From positions 133,918-197,917 of the forward strand of contig NZ_AYPQ01000007.1 in NCBI RefSeq assembly GCF_000633635.1: a stretch of 64,000 bases of DNA. The letters run 5' to 3'. The stretch comes from Enterococcus crotali. Lineage in GTDB: Bacteria > Bacillota > Bacilli > Lactobacillales > Enterococcaceae. Position 1 is the stretch's first letter. Each line of letters starts with the position of its first letter. The translations under genes and the position numbers were made by a program. This document shows, piece after piece, positions 49,207-58,754 of this stretch. The notes beneath the pieces were generated by a model. That model did no database searches, had not been told where the DNA came from, and saw nothing but the letters and a program-made list of their open reading frames with translations.

Positions 49207-50648
49207 AATTAATTTTTGAACGTAGCGTAGAAGGGTACTATAACGAAATGATTTCTCCGTGTGATGTCCCAACGACAAAGCTTCCAGAAGAAATGAAACG
49301 TCAAAAAGAACTCCATTTACCATCACTTCCTCAACCTGAAATCAGTCGGCATTACACTGAATTAGCGGATGCAACATTCGGTATCAATAATGGTTTTTAT
49401 CCTTTAGGGTCATGTACGATGAAATACAATCCTAAAATCAATGATGAAATGGCAGCTTACCCTGCTTTTGCCAATATTCATCCTTTACAACCAGAGCATA
49501 CAGTTCAAGGATCGTTAGAAGTCTTCACTACGGCTGAAATGTTGCTGAAAGAAATTACTGGGATGAATGCGATAACGTTTCAACCTGCAGCAGGAGCGCA
49601 TGGTGAATTTACTAGTTTATTGATGATCAAAGCGTATCACGAAAAAAATGGTCAAACACAAAGAAATAAAATTATTGTCCCCGATTCTGCTCACGGAACA
49701 AATCCTGCAAGTGTAGCAATGACAGGGATGATCACCGTCAATATTCCATCCGATAAATATGGTTGTGTAGATATTGAAGCATTGAAAGATGCGGTTGGTG
49801 AAGATACGGCCGGTTTGATGTTGACTAACCCAAATACAGCTGGAATATTTGATAAAAATATTTTAGAAATCACGAAAATCGTTCACGATGCTGGTGGGTT
49901 GAATTATTATGATGGTGCGAATTTAAATGCCATCATGGGGGTTGCTCGTCCAGGAGATATGGGCTTTGATATTATTCATTTAAATCTACACAAAACCTTT
50001 TCAACACCTCATGGTGGCGGTGGACCAGGTTCTGGCGCTGTAGGATGTAAATCGCTATTGAAACCATTTTTACCTGATTATTATCCTGTCAAAGAAGGAT
50101 CAGAAATAAGCTTTACGAGACCTGAATATTCGATTGGTTTAGTGAAAGGGTTTTATGGTCAATTTTCAGTTTTCTTACGTGCGTTGACGTATATTTTATT
50201 TTTAGGATCAGAAGGGATTTCATCTGCCTCTAAGAGCGCGGTGTTGAATGCGAATTATATGCTTCATGAATTAAAAGATATCTTTGAAGTGCCATACGGG
50301 GATTCATGTATGCACGAATTTGTGATTAGCTTAGATAAATTGAAAAAAGAAACAGGTGTTACAGCGTTAGACGTAGCCAAAGGAATTTTAGATCATAATA
50401 TGTATCCACCAACAATGTACTTCCCGTTAACTGTGCCGGAAGCATTAATGGTAGAACCGCCTGAAACAGAGTCAAAAGAGCGGATGGACGATGCAATCGC
50501 TGTTTACCGTAAGCTTTATGAAGATGCTCATAAAGATCCGGAAGCTTTTCATGAGTATCCGCTACACGCTCAAATTCATCGTGTGGATGAAGTAAGAGCT
50601 GCAAGGCACCCAATTGTTCGTTATGATTTTGCTTTGGAACATGACTAG
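49203..50648 (+). CDS. gcvPB: Glycine dehydrogenase subunit 2 (GcvPB)
   Basis: A 481-residue subunit carrying the PLP-binding Lys in NLHKTFSTPHGGGGPGSG. Also seen: FYPLGSCTMKYNPK and the PDSAHGTNPASVAM segment. It overlaps gcvPA by four bases. With GcvPA it decarboxylates glycine and loads the H protein. Confidence 0.95.
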   Translation: MKLIFERSVEGYYNEMISPCDVPTTKLPEEMKRQKELHLPSLPQPEISRHYTELADATFGINNGFYPLGSCTMKYNPKINDEMAAYPAFANIHPLQPEHTVQGSLEVFTTAEMLLKEITGMNAITFQPAAGAHGEFTSLLMIKAYHEKNGQTQRNKIIVPDSAHGTNPASVAMTGMITVNIPSDKYGCVDIEALKDAVGEDTAGLMLTNPNTAGIFDKNILEITKIVHDAGGLNYYDGANLNAIMGVARPGDMGFDIIHLNLHKTFSTPHGGGGPGSGAVGCKSLLKPFLPDYYPVKEGSEISFTRPEYSIGLVKGFYGQFSVFLRALTYILFLGSEGISSASKSAVLNANYMLHELKDIFEVPYGDSCMHEFVISLDKLKKETGVTALDVAKGILDHNMYPPTMYFPLTVPEALMVEPPETESKERMDDAIAVYRKLYEDAHKDPEAFHEYPLHAQIHRVDEVRAARHPIVRYDFALEHD

Positions 50649-50901
50649 ATCATACGACGAAGAAAATAGAGTGTGTCTCGTGGTACAAAGGGACTGAAAG
50701 GAATAGTGGGTTTATTTAGCTGTTTGATGTTGAAAAGTACAGGGTGAAGCAAAGCGGAACGTTGTTACTGTGAGTTATCTAGCTACGCGGGCTAGTCTCT
50801 CGGAAAAATGACATGTGACAAAAAGCGTCATCGTTCATTTTTCCTGTTGTTCAGTCGAGCCAGGACGAGCCCGTTACGCTTTTAAAATAAGGAGGAAATG
50901 T
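50649..50901 (+). promoter_or_regulatory. Structured leader before lpd (candidate RNA element)
   Basis: A 253-base gap inside an otherwise tight operon. Bases 50788-50873 form nested stems: CGGGCT with AGCCCG, CTCG with CGAG, GAAAAATGA with TCATTTTTC, and inner GTGAC with GTCAT. No terminator T run follows, and the ribosome site starts 16 bases after. I do not recognise a known riboswitch class or T-box. Confidence 0.5.
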
Positions 50902-52284
50902 ATGCGTTATGATCTAATCATAATCGGGGCGGGGCCCGGTGGGTATGTTGCAGCGATCAAGGCTGCTCAGCTGGGGATGAACGTGGCCCTTGTTGAAAGT
51001 GATCGTGTTGGTGGAACTTGTTTAAATCGAGGCTGTATTCCGACGAAAGCACTATTGCATTCAGCAGAAACGGTTCGTGAAATAAAAAATGCGAGCAAAA
51101 ATGGTATTCATGTTCAAGATATTCAAATCGACATGGAAGAAATTTATGCAAAGAAAAATAAAGTGGTCGATACGCTCGTTCAAGGAATCGAAGGTCTGGT
51201 CAAAGCAAATAAAATAGAATTGATCTTTGGAACAGCTAGAATCATCAAAGCAGGTGTAATCGAAGTGGGTGGAGTGATATACGAGACTCAAAAAATCATG
51301 ATTGCAACAGGTTCAAAACCAGCTATTCCACCGATCCCAGGCAGTGATTTGCCCGGTGTATTAACCAGTAACGAACTTTTAAGAAATGCTAATACCTATC
51401 AAAAATTGACTATTATCGGCGGCGGAGTGATTGGTGTAGAGTTTGCTACGATCTTTAATGAGCTAGGCTGTGATGTAACGATCATTGAAACAGCGAATAC
51501 GTTGTTGCCAAATTTTGATGGTGAAGTGTCAAAAAAATTAGCAATGGTTCTAAAAAAACAAGGAATCAAAGTAGCAACAAAATCGATTGTTACGGGTATT
51601 TCTAAAGAGACACAGCTGACATGTACTTATACGACTAAAGGGAAAGAAAATACTGTTACAAGTGATGCAGTTTTGATCGCTACTGGCCGAAAAGCAAGTT
51701 TTGAAGGGATATTTGCCTCTGATTTGAATGTGAAAATAGAAAATCAAAGTATTTGGGTCGACGACTCTTTTGAAACGTCTATTAAAGGTATTTATGCTAT
51801 TGGAGATGTAGCAAGCCGTGGAACACAATTGGCCCATTTAGCTTCTGCTCAAGGAGTGAATGCTGTTTTGGCGATGAATAATAAAGCCACGGAATACGAT
51901 TTAGAGATCATACCTGCTTGTGTCTACACCACACCTGAAATCGCCACTGTTGGAATAACGGAGGATGAGGCAAAAAATCAAGGAATCTCTGTAACGATTG
52001 GTAAATATAACATGGCAGGAAACGGAAAAACAATGATTGCTGGAAATACATTAGGATTCATAAAAGTGATTGCAGATGCACAAAGTAACAAAATTATTGG
52101 GGCTCAGTTAATGTGTGATCGAGCAACAGATATGGTCAGTGAATTTACGACAGCAATTGTCAACGGGTTGAGGATCGATGAAGTAACATCGATTGTTCAT
52201 CCACATCCAACCTATAATGAAGGGATAGGCGAGGCTTATGAAAATCTTCAGGGGCTTGGTATTCACACAATTCCAAAAAAATGA
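50902..52284 (+). CDS. lpd: Dihydrolipoyl dehydrogenase (L protein)
   Basis: A 460-residue flavoprotein: FAD motif IIIGAGPGGYVAA, redox-active Cys pair in GGTCLNRGCIPTK, NAD motif TIIGGGVIGVEFA, and the C-terminal HPHPTYNE catalytic His-Glu region. ATG 50902 follows AAGGAGG (50889-50895); the frame extends to 50815 through the structured leader without an initiation site. Its location makes it the L protein of the glycine cleavage system, reoxidising the H-protein lipoate. Confidence 0.93.
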   Translation: MRYDLIIIGAGPGGYVAAIKAAQLGMNVALVESDRVGGTCLNRGCIPTKALLHSAETVREIKNASKNGIHVQDIQIDMEEIYAKKNKVVDTLVQGIEGLVKANKIELIFGTARIIKAGVIEVGGVIYETQKIMIATGSKPAIPPIPGSDLPGVLTSNELLRNANTYQKLTIIGGGVIGVEFATIFNELGCDVTIIETANTLLPNFDGEVSKKLAMVLKKQGIKVATKSIVTGISKETQLTCTYTTKGKENTVTSDAVLIATGRKASFEGIFASDLNVKIENQSIWVDDSFETSIKGIYAIGDVASRGTQLAHLASAQGVNAVLAMNNKATEYDLEIIPACVYTTPEIATVGITEDEAKNQGISVTIGKYNMAGNGKTMIAGNTLGFIKVIADAQSNKIIGAQLMCDRATDMVSEFTTAIVNGLRIDEVTSIVHPHPTYNEGIGEAYENLQGLGIHTIPKK

Positions 52285-52420
52285 CAGAAATATGGCAAAT
52301 AAACTAAAATATTTGGTACTATAATAAGAGAATCAACTTGTCCGTTAGCTTTGGGTGCATTATTGGTTTTTATAAAGTCATCAAAAGTCACTTCGTTTAA
52401 AAAGAAAAGGAGAAAAAATA

Positions 52421-53608
52421 ATGCTGACAGAAACACAAAAAAGAGTTGCCGATAGTTTAGAAGAAGAACTGATTCACATTAGAAGACACCTTCACCAGAA
52501 TCCAGAAATTGGAATGGATTTACCAAATACAGTAGCTTTTGTAAAAGAAAAACTCACAGAATATGGTTATGAACCGCAAGCTTGTGGGGAATCAGGGATT
52601 ACAGTAGTTGCTGGTAAAAAGCCAGGGAAAACATTTCTATTACGCGGAGATATGGATGCATTGCCAATTCGTGAGCTGACCGATTTACCATTTAAATCTG
52701 AAAATGGGTATATGCATGCCTGCGGTCATGATATGCACACAACAATGTTGCTTGGAGCGGCGAAGTTGCTAAAAGAATTTGAAGATGAGCTAGATGGTCA
52801 AGTAAAATTATTATTTCAACCTGGCGAGGAAATTCTTTCAGGTTCCAAAGTTTGTATCGAAAATCATGTTTTAGAAAACCCGAAAGTTGATGCGGGTATG
52901 ATGATCCACGTTTTCCCTTTTAAAGGATTTAAAGCAGGACAAATCATGCCGACACCTGAAGGAACCTTTATGGCTAGCGCAGATTGGTTTGAAATCAATA
53001 TTAAAGGACGAGGTGGACACGGTTCACAGCCGGAAACATCGATCGATCCAATCAATGTGGCGGTTCATATTTATACAGCCTTACAAGAGCTATCAGCAAG
53101 AGAAATTGGATCAGAGGAGCGCTTTGTACTTACGATCGGTGAATTTACTGGCGGTACGCCTGGTGCTTCAAATATTATTCCAGAAACAACGGTCATGAAA
53201 GGCACCTTACGGACGTTAAAAGAAGATGTTCGTGCACAGGTGAAAGAGCGAATGACAGCAATGGCTGAAAACATCGCTAAAGCGTTTCGGGCCGAAGCAG
53301 AAGTAGTTTTCACAAATGGTTGTACGACGAATGTCAATGATCCAGCTTTGACAGCTTTTACTAAAAAGTCACTAACAGAAACATTCGGAGCAGATCGAAT
53401 CGTTGCGATTCCTACATCAACTCCGCTTATGGGAAGTGAGGATTTTGGTGAAATCAGTCAGCTGATCCCGACAACAACTGTTTTATTAGTTGCGTCAGAA
53501 GAAAATATCAATCTTCATAATCCGGCAATTGTCTTTGATGAATCAGTCTTGGTTGAAGGTGCGAAAGTTTATACAGATACAGCGATGTCTTGGCTGAAAA
53601 AAGGCTAA
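52421..53608 (+). CDS. M20 family amidohydrolase
   Basis: A 395-residue zinc amidohydrolase of the N-acyl-amino-acid/hippurate hydrolase group. Metal and catalytic motifs: RRHLHQNPEIG, LLRGDMDALPI, HACGHDMHTTMLLG, FQPGEE and GRGGHGSQPETSIDP. It lies between lpd and fhs. A hippurate-type activity would release glycine and thus feed the glycine cleavage system; this is inference from position. AAAAGGAG precedes ATG. Confidence 0.88.
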   Translation: MLTETQKRVADSLEEELIHIRRHLHQNPEIGMDLPNTVAFVKEKLTEYGYEPQACGESGITVVAGKKPGKTFLLRGDMDALPIRELTDLPFKSENGYMHACGHDMHTTMLLGAAKLLKEFEDELDGQVKLLFQPGEEILSGSKVCIENHVLENPKVDAGMMIHVFPFKGFKAGQIMPTPEGTFMASADWFEINIKGRGGHGSQPETSIDPINVAVHIYTALQELSAREIGSEERFVLTIGEFTGGTPGASNIIPETTVMKGTLRTLKEDVRAQVKERMTAMAENIAKAFRAEAEVVFTNGCTTNVNDPALTAFTKKSLTETFGADRIVAIPTSTPLMGSEDFGEISQLIPTTTVLLVASEENINLHNPAIVFDESVLVEGAKVYTDTAMSWLKKG

Positions 53609-53636
53609 AAATTTTTAAGCAAATGGAGGGGAAAAA

Positions 53637-55301
53637 GTGGTTAAAACAGATATTGAGATTGCACAAGAAGCAAGTATGTTACCTATCACCAAAGTAGCAA
53701 CAAAAATTGGTTTAAATGAAGAGCAATTTGAGTTATACGGAAAATATAAAGCAAAAATAGCAGTTGAAAAAATCGACGCACATAAAGAAGGTAAGGTGAT
53801 TCTAGTTACAGCAATCACGCCGACACCTGCTGGTGAAGGAAAAACAACCACAGTTGTTGGGTTAGGCGATGCGTTGAATCGAATCGGCAAAGATGCGATC
53901 ATCGCATTAAGAGAACCTTCTTTAGGCCCCGTTTTTGGCATAAAAGGTGGAGCAGCAGGTGGTGGCTATGCTCAAGTTGTGCCGATGGAAGATATCAACC
54001 TTCATTTTACAGGAGATTTTCATGCAATTGGTGCGGCAAATAACTTGTTAGCAGCAATCATTGACAATCATATTTTTCAAGGCAATGAGCTAGGAATTGA
54101 TAATCGCCGCATCACTTGGAAAAGAGCAGTGGATATGAATGATCGACAATTAAGACATGTCGTTGATGGTTTAGGCGCTCGAGTCAATGGTGTTCCACGA
54201 GAAGATGGATTTGAAATCACCGTTGCTTCAGAAATCATGGCTGTTTTGTGTTTGTCCAATGATATCGAAGATTTAAAAGAGAATCTAGCCAATATCATTA
54301 TTGGTTATACGTATGATAATCAGCCTGTCACTGCCAGGGAACTGAATGCACAAGGGGCAATGACGGCTTTATTGAGAGATGCAATCAAGCCTAATTTAGT
54401 ACAAACGCTTGAAAATAACCCAGCTTTGATCCATGGTGGGCCGTTTGCCAATATTGCACATGGCTGTAATAGTGTGATTGCAACGAATGCTGCGAGAAAA
54501 TTAGCTGATTATGTTGTGACAGAAGGAGGCTTTGGTGCAGATTTAGGGGCGGAAAAATTCATTGATATCAAATGTCGAAAATCTGGTATTCGTCCGTCAG
54601 CTGTCGTTGTTGTAGCAACTGTTCGTGCCCTAAAAATGCATGGTGGTGTACCCAAGGATCATCTCGGAGTTGAAAATATTGCAGCATTGACAGACGGATT
54701 ACCGAATCTTTTAAAACATATCGAAAATACAACGACTGTATTTGGTTTACCAACGGTTGTGGCAATCAATAAATTTCCTACAGATACAGATGCAGAGCTT
54801 GAACTTGTGAAGGCTGAATGTCAAAAACGCAAGGTAAATGTAGTTCTTTCAGATGTCTGGGCACATGGTGGTGCTGGTGGTGAAGAGTTGGCGAAAGAAG
54901 TTGTTCGTTTAGCAGATCAGGACAATCATTTTTCATTTGCTTATCCAGATGAATTACCGATCAAAGAAAAAATCAGTGCTATTGTGGAGAAAGTGTATGG
55001 TGGGAACGCTGTTCGCTATGAACCGATCGCTGAAAGAGAAATTGCTAAACTAGAGAAACTTGGATTTGGTCATTTACCGATTTGTATGGCTAAAACACAA
55101 TATTCATTTTCAGATGATCAGACAAAACTGGGCAGACCAACTGATTTTACGATAACGATCAGTAATATCAAGATATCGGCTGGAGCAGGATTTATTGTTG
55201 CGTATACTGGAACAGTAATGACCATGCCTGGGTTACCAAAAAAAGCAGCTTATGAGAAAATCGATGTAGATTCCGATGGGAAGATTGTTGGTTTATTCTA
55301 G
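53637..55301 (+). CDS. fhs: Formate-tetrahydrofolate ligase
   Basis: A 554-residue enzyme making 10-formyl-THF from formate, THF and ATP. Seen: the ATP-binding loop [40 protein letters not shown] and [17 protein letters not shown] 53637 is the start, after GGAGGGG. With gcvTHP and lpd it completes a one-carbon-folate block. Confidence 0.96.
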   Translation: MVKTDIEIAQEASMLPITKVATKIGLNEEQFELYGKYKAKIAVEKIDAHKEGKVILVTAITPTPAGEGKTTTVVGLGDALNRIGKDAIIALREPSLGPVFGIKGGAAGGGYAQVVPMEDINLHFTGDFHAIGAANNLLAAIIDNHIFQGNELGIDNRRITWKRAVDMNDRQLRHVVDGLGARVNGVPREDGFEITVASEIMAVLCLSNDIEDLKENLANIIIGYTYDNQPVTARELNAQGAMTALLRDAIKPNLVQTLENNPALIHGGPFANIAHGCNSVIATNAARKLADYVVTEGGFGADLGAEKFIDIKCRKSGIRPSAVVVVATVRALKMHGGVPKDHLGVENIAALTDGLPNLLKHIENTTTVFGLPTVVAINKFPTDTDAELELVKAECQKRKVNVVLSDVWAHGGAGGEELAKEVVRLADQDNHFSFAYPDELPIKEKISAIVEKVYGGNAVRYEPIAEREIAKLEKLGFGHLPICMAKTQYSFSDDQTKLGRPTDFTITISNIKISAGAGFIVAYTGTVMTMPGLPKKAAYEKIDVDSDGKIVGLF

Positions 55302-55321
55302 TGCAATGATAAAGAAAAATA

Positions 55322-55367
55322 GAAAGCACCCCGATCAATTGTTTGAATTGAATGATCGGAGTGTTTT
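55322..55367 (+). terminator. Terminator after fhs
   Basis: CCCGATCA pairs with TGATCGG around a 14-base loop; seven T follow. Confidence 0.8.
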
Positions 55368-55423
55368 TTTCTGAAGCAAAAAAGCATACTGTTTAAATTT
55401 TTTAGCAAAAATTAACGCTCAAG

Positions 55424-55485
55424 GTGTCTTGACACATCGTTGGTTTTCTCGTAAAATAAGGTATGTCATATATGTCAAGACACAT
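55424..55485 (+). promoter_or_regulatory. Promoter with two NiaR-type operators
   Basis: TTGACA (55429-55434) and TAAAAT (55452-55457) are 17 bases apart. GTGTCTTGACAC (55424-55435) covers the -35, and ATGTCAAGACACAT (55472-55485) lies just before the ribosome site. Both fit the GTGTC-GACAC palindrome recognised by the niacin repressor NiaR. Confidence 0.78.
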
Positions 55486-55496
55486 TGGAGGAGCAT

Positions 55497-56129
55497 ATGA
55501 AAAAGAACTCAGTCAGACAGTTAACGATTGCATCTTTACTAGTAGCGATGGGAATTATCATCCCAATGGTCATGCCAAGAATCACGATAGGACCAGCCTC
55601 ATTTACTTTGGCTAGTCATGTTCCGGTATTTTTAGCGATGTTTTTTTCACCAGGTGTAGCGATGATAGTGAGTCTAGGTACTGGTTTTGGCTTTTTTCTT
55701 TCAGCAACACCGATTATTGCATTAAGAGCATTTTCTCATCTGCTATTTGCAGTGATAGGTGCCCTTTACTTGCAGAAGCATCCAACGATCGTTTTAGCTA
55801 AACATAAGTTTGTGTTGATCAACGGTCGTTTTCAATTGTTTAATTTTGTGATTGGCTTAATACATTCTGCTGCAGAACTAGCTGTAGTAAGTGTTTTTTT
55901 TACGATGGGGAATTTGCCGGAAACGTATTATACACAAGGATATCTGTATTCGATCTTCTTGTTGATGGGTATCGGTGGACTGATCCATAGTTTGATTGAT
56001 TACAACATTGCTTATTTTGTGGCAAATGCATTAAGTAAACAATTTGATATTCCAGTATTTAGTCAGGCTAAAAAATTGGAGCAAGCAAAAGTGGCCATTC
56101 TTCCCCAAGAGATTGAACCGCAACAATAA
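55497..56129 (+). CDS. niaX: ECF transporter S component, niacin type
   Basis: A 210-residue membrane protein with six segments. The N-terminal part (RQLTIASLLVAMGIIIP, PASFTLASHVPVFLAMFFSP) matches the niacin-specific ECF S components. It needs the shared EcfA/EcfA'/EcfT module, which is not in this window. NiaR-like operators upstream support nicotinate specificity. GGAGGAG precedes ATG. Confidence 0.82.
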   Translation: MKKNSVRQLTIASLLVAMGIIIPMVMPRITIGPASFTLASHVPVFLAMFFSPGVAMIVSLGTGFGFFLSATPIIALRAFSHLLFAVIGALYLQKHPTIVLAKHKFVLINGRFQLFNFVIGLIHSAAELAVVSVFFTMGNLPETYYTQGYLYSIFLLMGIGGLIHSLIDYNIAYFVANALSKQFDIPVFSQAKKLEQAKVAILPQEIEPQQ

Positions 56130-56130
56130 A

Positions 56131-56181
56131 AAGATGAGATTCGGTCAGAAGGGGGTGCTTCTGATCCAATCTCATCTTTTT
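56131..56181 (+). terminator. Bidirectional terminator (dispersed element family)
   Basis: GATGAGATTCGGTCAGAAG pairs with CTTCTGATCCAATCTCATC around GGGGGTG, then a T run. The GGTCAGAAG/CTTCTGATCC tip is the one seen at 16181 and 38112. Confidence 0.85.
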
Positions 56182-56201
56182 TTATAATGATTAAATAGAG
56201 G

Positions 56202-57310
56202 TTAAGGTAATTTGATGACTTGTTCTGTTTCTGGATCAAAGAAATGAGCTTTGTTGATGTTAAAGGCTAAATCAACCATTTCTTCAGGCTTATGGAAATC
56301 ACGAGCATCCACTTTTGAGATGAATTCTGTGTCACCTAATTTTGTATAAAGCATTGTTTCAGCACCTAAGAGTTCAGATACCACAACCTCAGAACGAACC
56401 ACAGCATCGTTCATTGTGTCTAAAGCAACTTGTTCGCTGTGAATATCTTCAGGTCTAATTCCAAAAATAACTGATTTTCCTTCATAGCCTTTTTCGACTA
56501 ATAATTTATTTTTACCTTCTGGGATAATCAATTCTAATCCGTGCCCATCACGAATGACCCCATTATTTAAAGTTACATTGAAGAAGTTCATAGCTGGTGA
56601 GCCGATAAAGCCTGCAACAAAGACATTGTTTGGTGTGTCGTAGACTTCTTTTGGTGAGCCGATTTGTTGAATGAAACCATCCTTCATGATGACGATCCGA
56701 TCCGCCATGGTCATAGCTTCCGTTTGATCATGAGTGACATAAACAGTAGTCGTTTCTAAGCGGCGATGTAATTTTGCGATTTCTGCACGCATGGCAACAC
56801 GTAATTTTGCATCTAAGTTAGACAAAGGTTCATCCATCAAGAAGACTTTTGCGTCACGAACAATGGCACGCCCAAGGGCCACACGTTGGCGTTGTCCACC
56901 AGATAAAGCCGCTGGTTTACGATGTAAATATTCAGTTAAACCTAAAATCTCTCCGGCATTTTCTACTCTTTTTTTGATTTCTGCTTTGTCATATTTACGA
57001 AGTTTCAGACCAAAAGCCATATTGTCAAAAACAGTCATATGAGGATACAACGCATAGTTTTGGAAAACCATAGCGATATCACGATCTTTTGGTGCAACAT
57101 CATTCATGACTTTATCACCGATAGAAGTTCACCTTCTGTGATGTCTTCCAATCCTGCAATCATACGCAAAGTTGTTGATTTACCACAACCGGATGGACCG
57201 ACAAAAACAATGAACTCACGGTCTGCTATTTCTAAGTTGAAATCTGTTACGGAATAATTATCTGCATTGTCATATTTTTTATAGACATGCTTTAACGCCA
57301 TTTCTACCAT
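56202..57310 (-). pseudogene. Sugar ABC transporter ATPase (MsmK/UgpC-like), split by a one-base deletion
   Basis: On the minus strand the frame starts at 57310 ([15 protein letters not shown]), includes Walker [14 protein letters not shown] and stops just after [11 protein letters not shown]. The next frame continues with [20 protein letters not shown], then signature [14 protein letters not shown], Walker [13 protein letters not shown] and the C-terminal OB domains to 56202. One extra base near 57125 (an A on the plus strand) would restore about 369 residues. MsmK-type ATPases energise several sugar importers. Upstream is a TATACT with a half-matching cre-like motif. Error or real loss cannot be told apart here. 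Confidence 0.87.
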
Positions 57311-57457
57311 TGTCGTCACTCTTTTCTTTTTTATTGTATTCTTAGTATAAATGAAAGCGCTATACATGCTCAACGTAAGGTTGCACAAGAAAAAATCTGT
57401 TTTTTCGTCAAAGTGACAAATAAACGATCATTCCTTTAACTTTAAACGGAAAGAGTT

Positions 57458-57466
57458 TGCTATAAT
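57458..57466 (+). promoter_or_regulatory. Extended -10 promoter of mgsA
   Basis: TGCTATAAT, a consensus extended -10, 31 bases before the mgsA ATG. The -35 region is poor. Confidence 0.65.
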
Positions 57467-57496
57467 GAGGAAAATAAGTGAATTGAGGGATCGACG

Positions 57497-57919
57497 ATGA
57501 AAATTGCATTGATAGCACATGACCGGAAAAAGGAATTAATGGTTAAATTAACGTTGGCATATCAACCGATATTAAAAGAACATGAACTATTTGCTACAGG
57601 AACAACTGGGTTAAAAATTTCAGAAGCTACAGGTTTACCAGTACATCGGTTTAAGTCAGGGCCTTTAGGTGGAGATCAGCAAATTGGTGCAATGATTTCA
57701 GAAGATAAGCTGGATATGGTGATTTTTTTGAGAGATCCGCTGGCAGCTCAACCTCATGAACCCGATGTTACAGCATTGATTCGTTTAAGCGATGTGTACG
57801 AAATTCCCTTGGCGACGAATATTGGAACAGCTGAGATTCTATTAAGAGGTTTGCAGGCAGGTTTTGCAGATTTTAGAAATGTAGTTCATGAAACTGATAA
57901 TAAGCCATTGTCATTTTGA
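57497..57919 (+). CDS. mgsA: Methylglyoxal synthase
   Basis: A 140-residue enzyme converting dihydroxyacetone phosphate to methylglyoxal and phosphate. Seen: [10 protein letters not shown], phosphate-binding [14 protein letters not shown], catalytic Asp in [28 protein letters not shown] and the terminal TNIGTAE region. Single-gene unit. Confidence 0.94.
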   Translation: MKIALIAHDRKKELMVKLTLAYQPILKEHELFATGTTGLKISEATGLPVHRFKSGPLGGDQQIGAMISEDKLDMVIFLRDPLAAQPHEPDVTALIRLSDVYEIPLATNIGTAEILLRGLQAGFADFRNVVHETDNKPLSF

Positions 57920-57940
57920 CTATTTTGTCGTTGAATTTAC

Positions 57941-57969
57941 TTGCAGCAATGTAGGGAATATGCTATATT
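57941..57969 (+). promoter_or_regulatory. Promoter of the folT transcript
   Basis: TTGCAG (57941-57946) and TATATT (57964-57969) with a 17-base spacer and a TGC extension before the -10. Confidence 0.75.
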
Positions 57970-57996
57970 GCCTTTAGGCTTAGGCCTAAATAAAAC

Positions 57997-58115
57997 AGAG
58001 TAGGAAATAAAGCGTTAAGTGCTGAAAGGATGGGATGTTGCCTTTCGGACGAAGATCAATCAAAAGTAGTGTAGATTACATTTGATGATCGCGGTTTTGT
58101 TTTCGCATTCGCTGC
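57997..58115 (+). promoter_or_regulatory. Tetrahydrofolate riboswitch
   Basis: The conserved order of the THF riboswitch is present: AGAGTAGG, GCGTTAAGTG, GGATGGGATGTTG, GGACGAAG, then GATCGCGGT and GCATTCGCTG. The aptamer ends 22 bases before the GAGGAG of folT, so control is probably at translation initiation. Confidence 0.85.
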
Positions 58116-58152
58116 ATATTTTGTGTAGCAGCTCTTTGAGGAGATGCTAGAA

Positions 58153-58689
58153 ATGAAGAAAAATAAGATTGGTACTAGAACCATAACGTTGATGAGTTTA
58201 CTGATTGCGTTAATGGTGGTTTTTACACGATTTATTTCGTTTGAAACCCAATTTTTACGTGTTAGCTTGACCTTTATTCCAGAATCATTGATGGGAATAC
58301 TTTTTGGTCCATTTTGGACAGGAATCGGTAGTGCAGTTGCTGATACAGTTGGTATGCTGCTATTTCCAAAGGGAGCTTATTTTCCTGGATTTACGTTAAA
58401 TGCGTTTATTTCAGGAGCAATTTATGGGTTCTTCTATTATAAGAAAGAGTTGACTTGGAAACGAGTGATCATGGCAACTTTATCTGTTACGTTGATTATT
58501 CATATGTTTTTGACACCATTGTGGCTGGGGCTGATGTATGGGGTAGATATCTCCAACCTGGCTTGGTGGGCACCACGGATAATTAAAAATATCATCTTTT
58601 TCCCAATCCAAGTTATTGCAACATACTATTTAGGCAATAAAATTCCTTATAAACAGTTATTAAATAGATCATTAACTAATTTAAAATAA
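58153..58689 (+). CDS. folT: ECF transporter S component, folate type
   Basis: A 178-residue membrane protein with six segments, with the FolT-like pattern FTRFISFETQFLRVSLTFIPES, the GSAVADTVGMLLFPKG region and FFPGF-type FPGFTLNAFISG. ATG 58153 is chosen because GAGGAG (58137-58142) is then ten bases upstream. The THF riboswitch in its leader supports folate specificity. Shares the ECF energising module with the niacin component. Confidence 0.9.
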   Translation: MKKNKIGTRTITLMSLLIALMVVFTRFISFETQFLRVSLTFIPESLMGILFGPFWTGIGSAVADTVGMLLFPKGAYFPGFTLNAFISGAIYGFFYYKKELTWKRVIMATLSVTLIIHMFLTPLWLGLMYGVDISNLAWWAPRIIKNIIFFPIQVIATYYLGNKIPYKQLLNRSLTNLK

Positions 58690-58694
58690 AAAAA

Positions 58695-58735
58695 AGAACT
58701 CAAACTTTCCAACATCCCAAGAAGTTTGAGTTTTT
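58695..58735. terminator. Terminator between folT and the convergent ABC exporter
   Basis: CTCAAACTT pairs with AAGTTTGAG; T runs on the right and A runs on the left, so it can work for both strands. Confidence 0.8.
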
Positions 58736-58754
58736 TGATTTTTAGCGTGTTAGA

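Noticed and set aside
50700..50780. T-box or known riboswitch before lpd
   Set aside because: A GGGTGAAGC...GGAAC stretch recalls a T-box, but the conserved core and a terminator/antiterminator pair are absent.
57345..57372. Catabolite-responsive element before the MsmK-like gene
   Set aside because: One half matches, but the other is out of register by one base.
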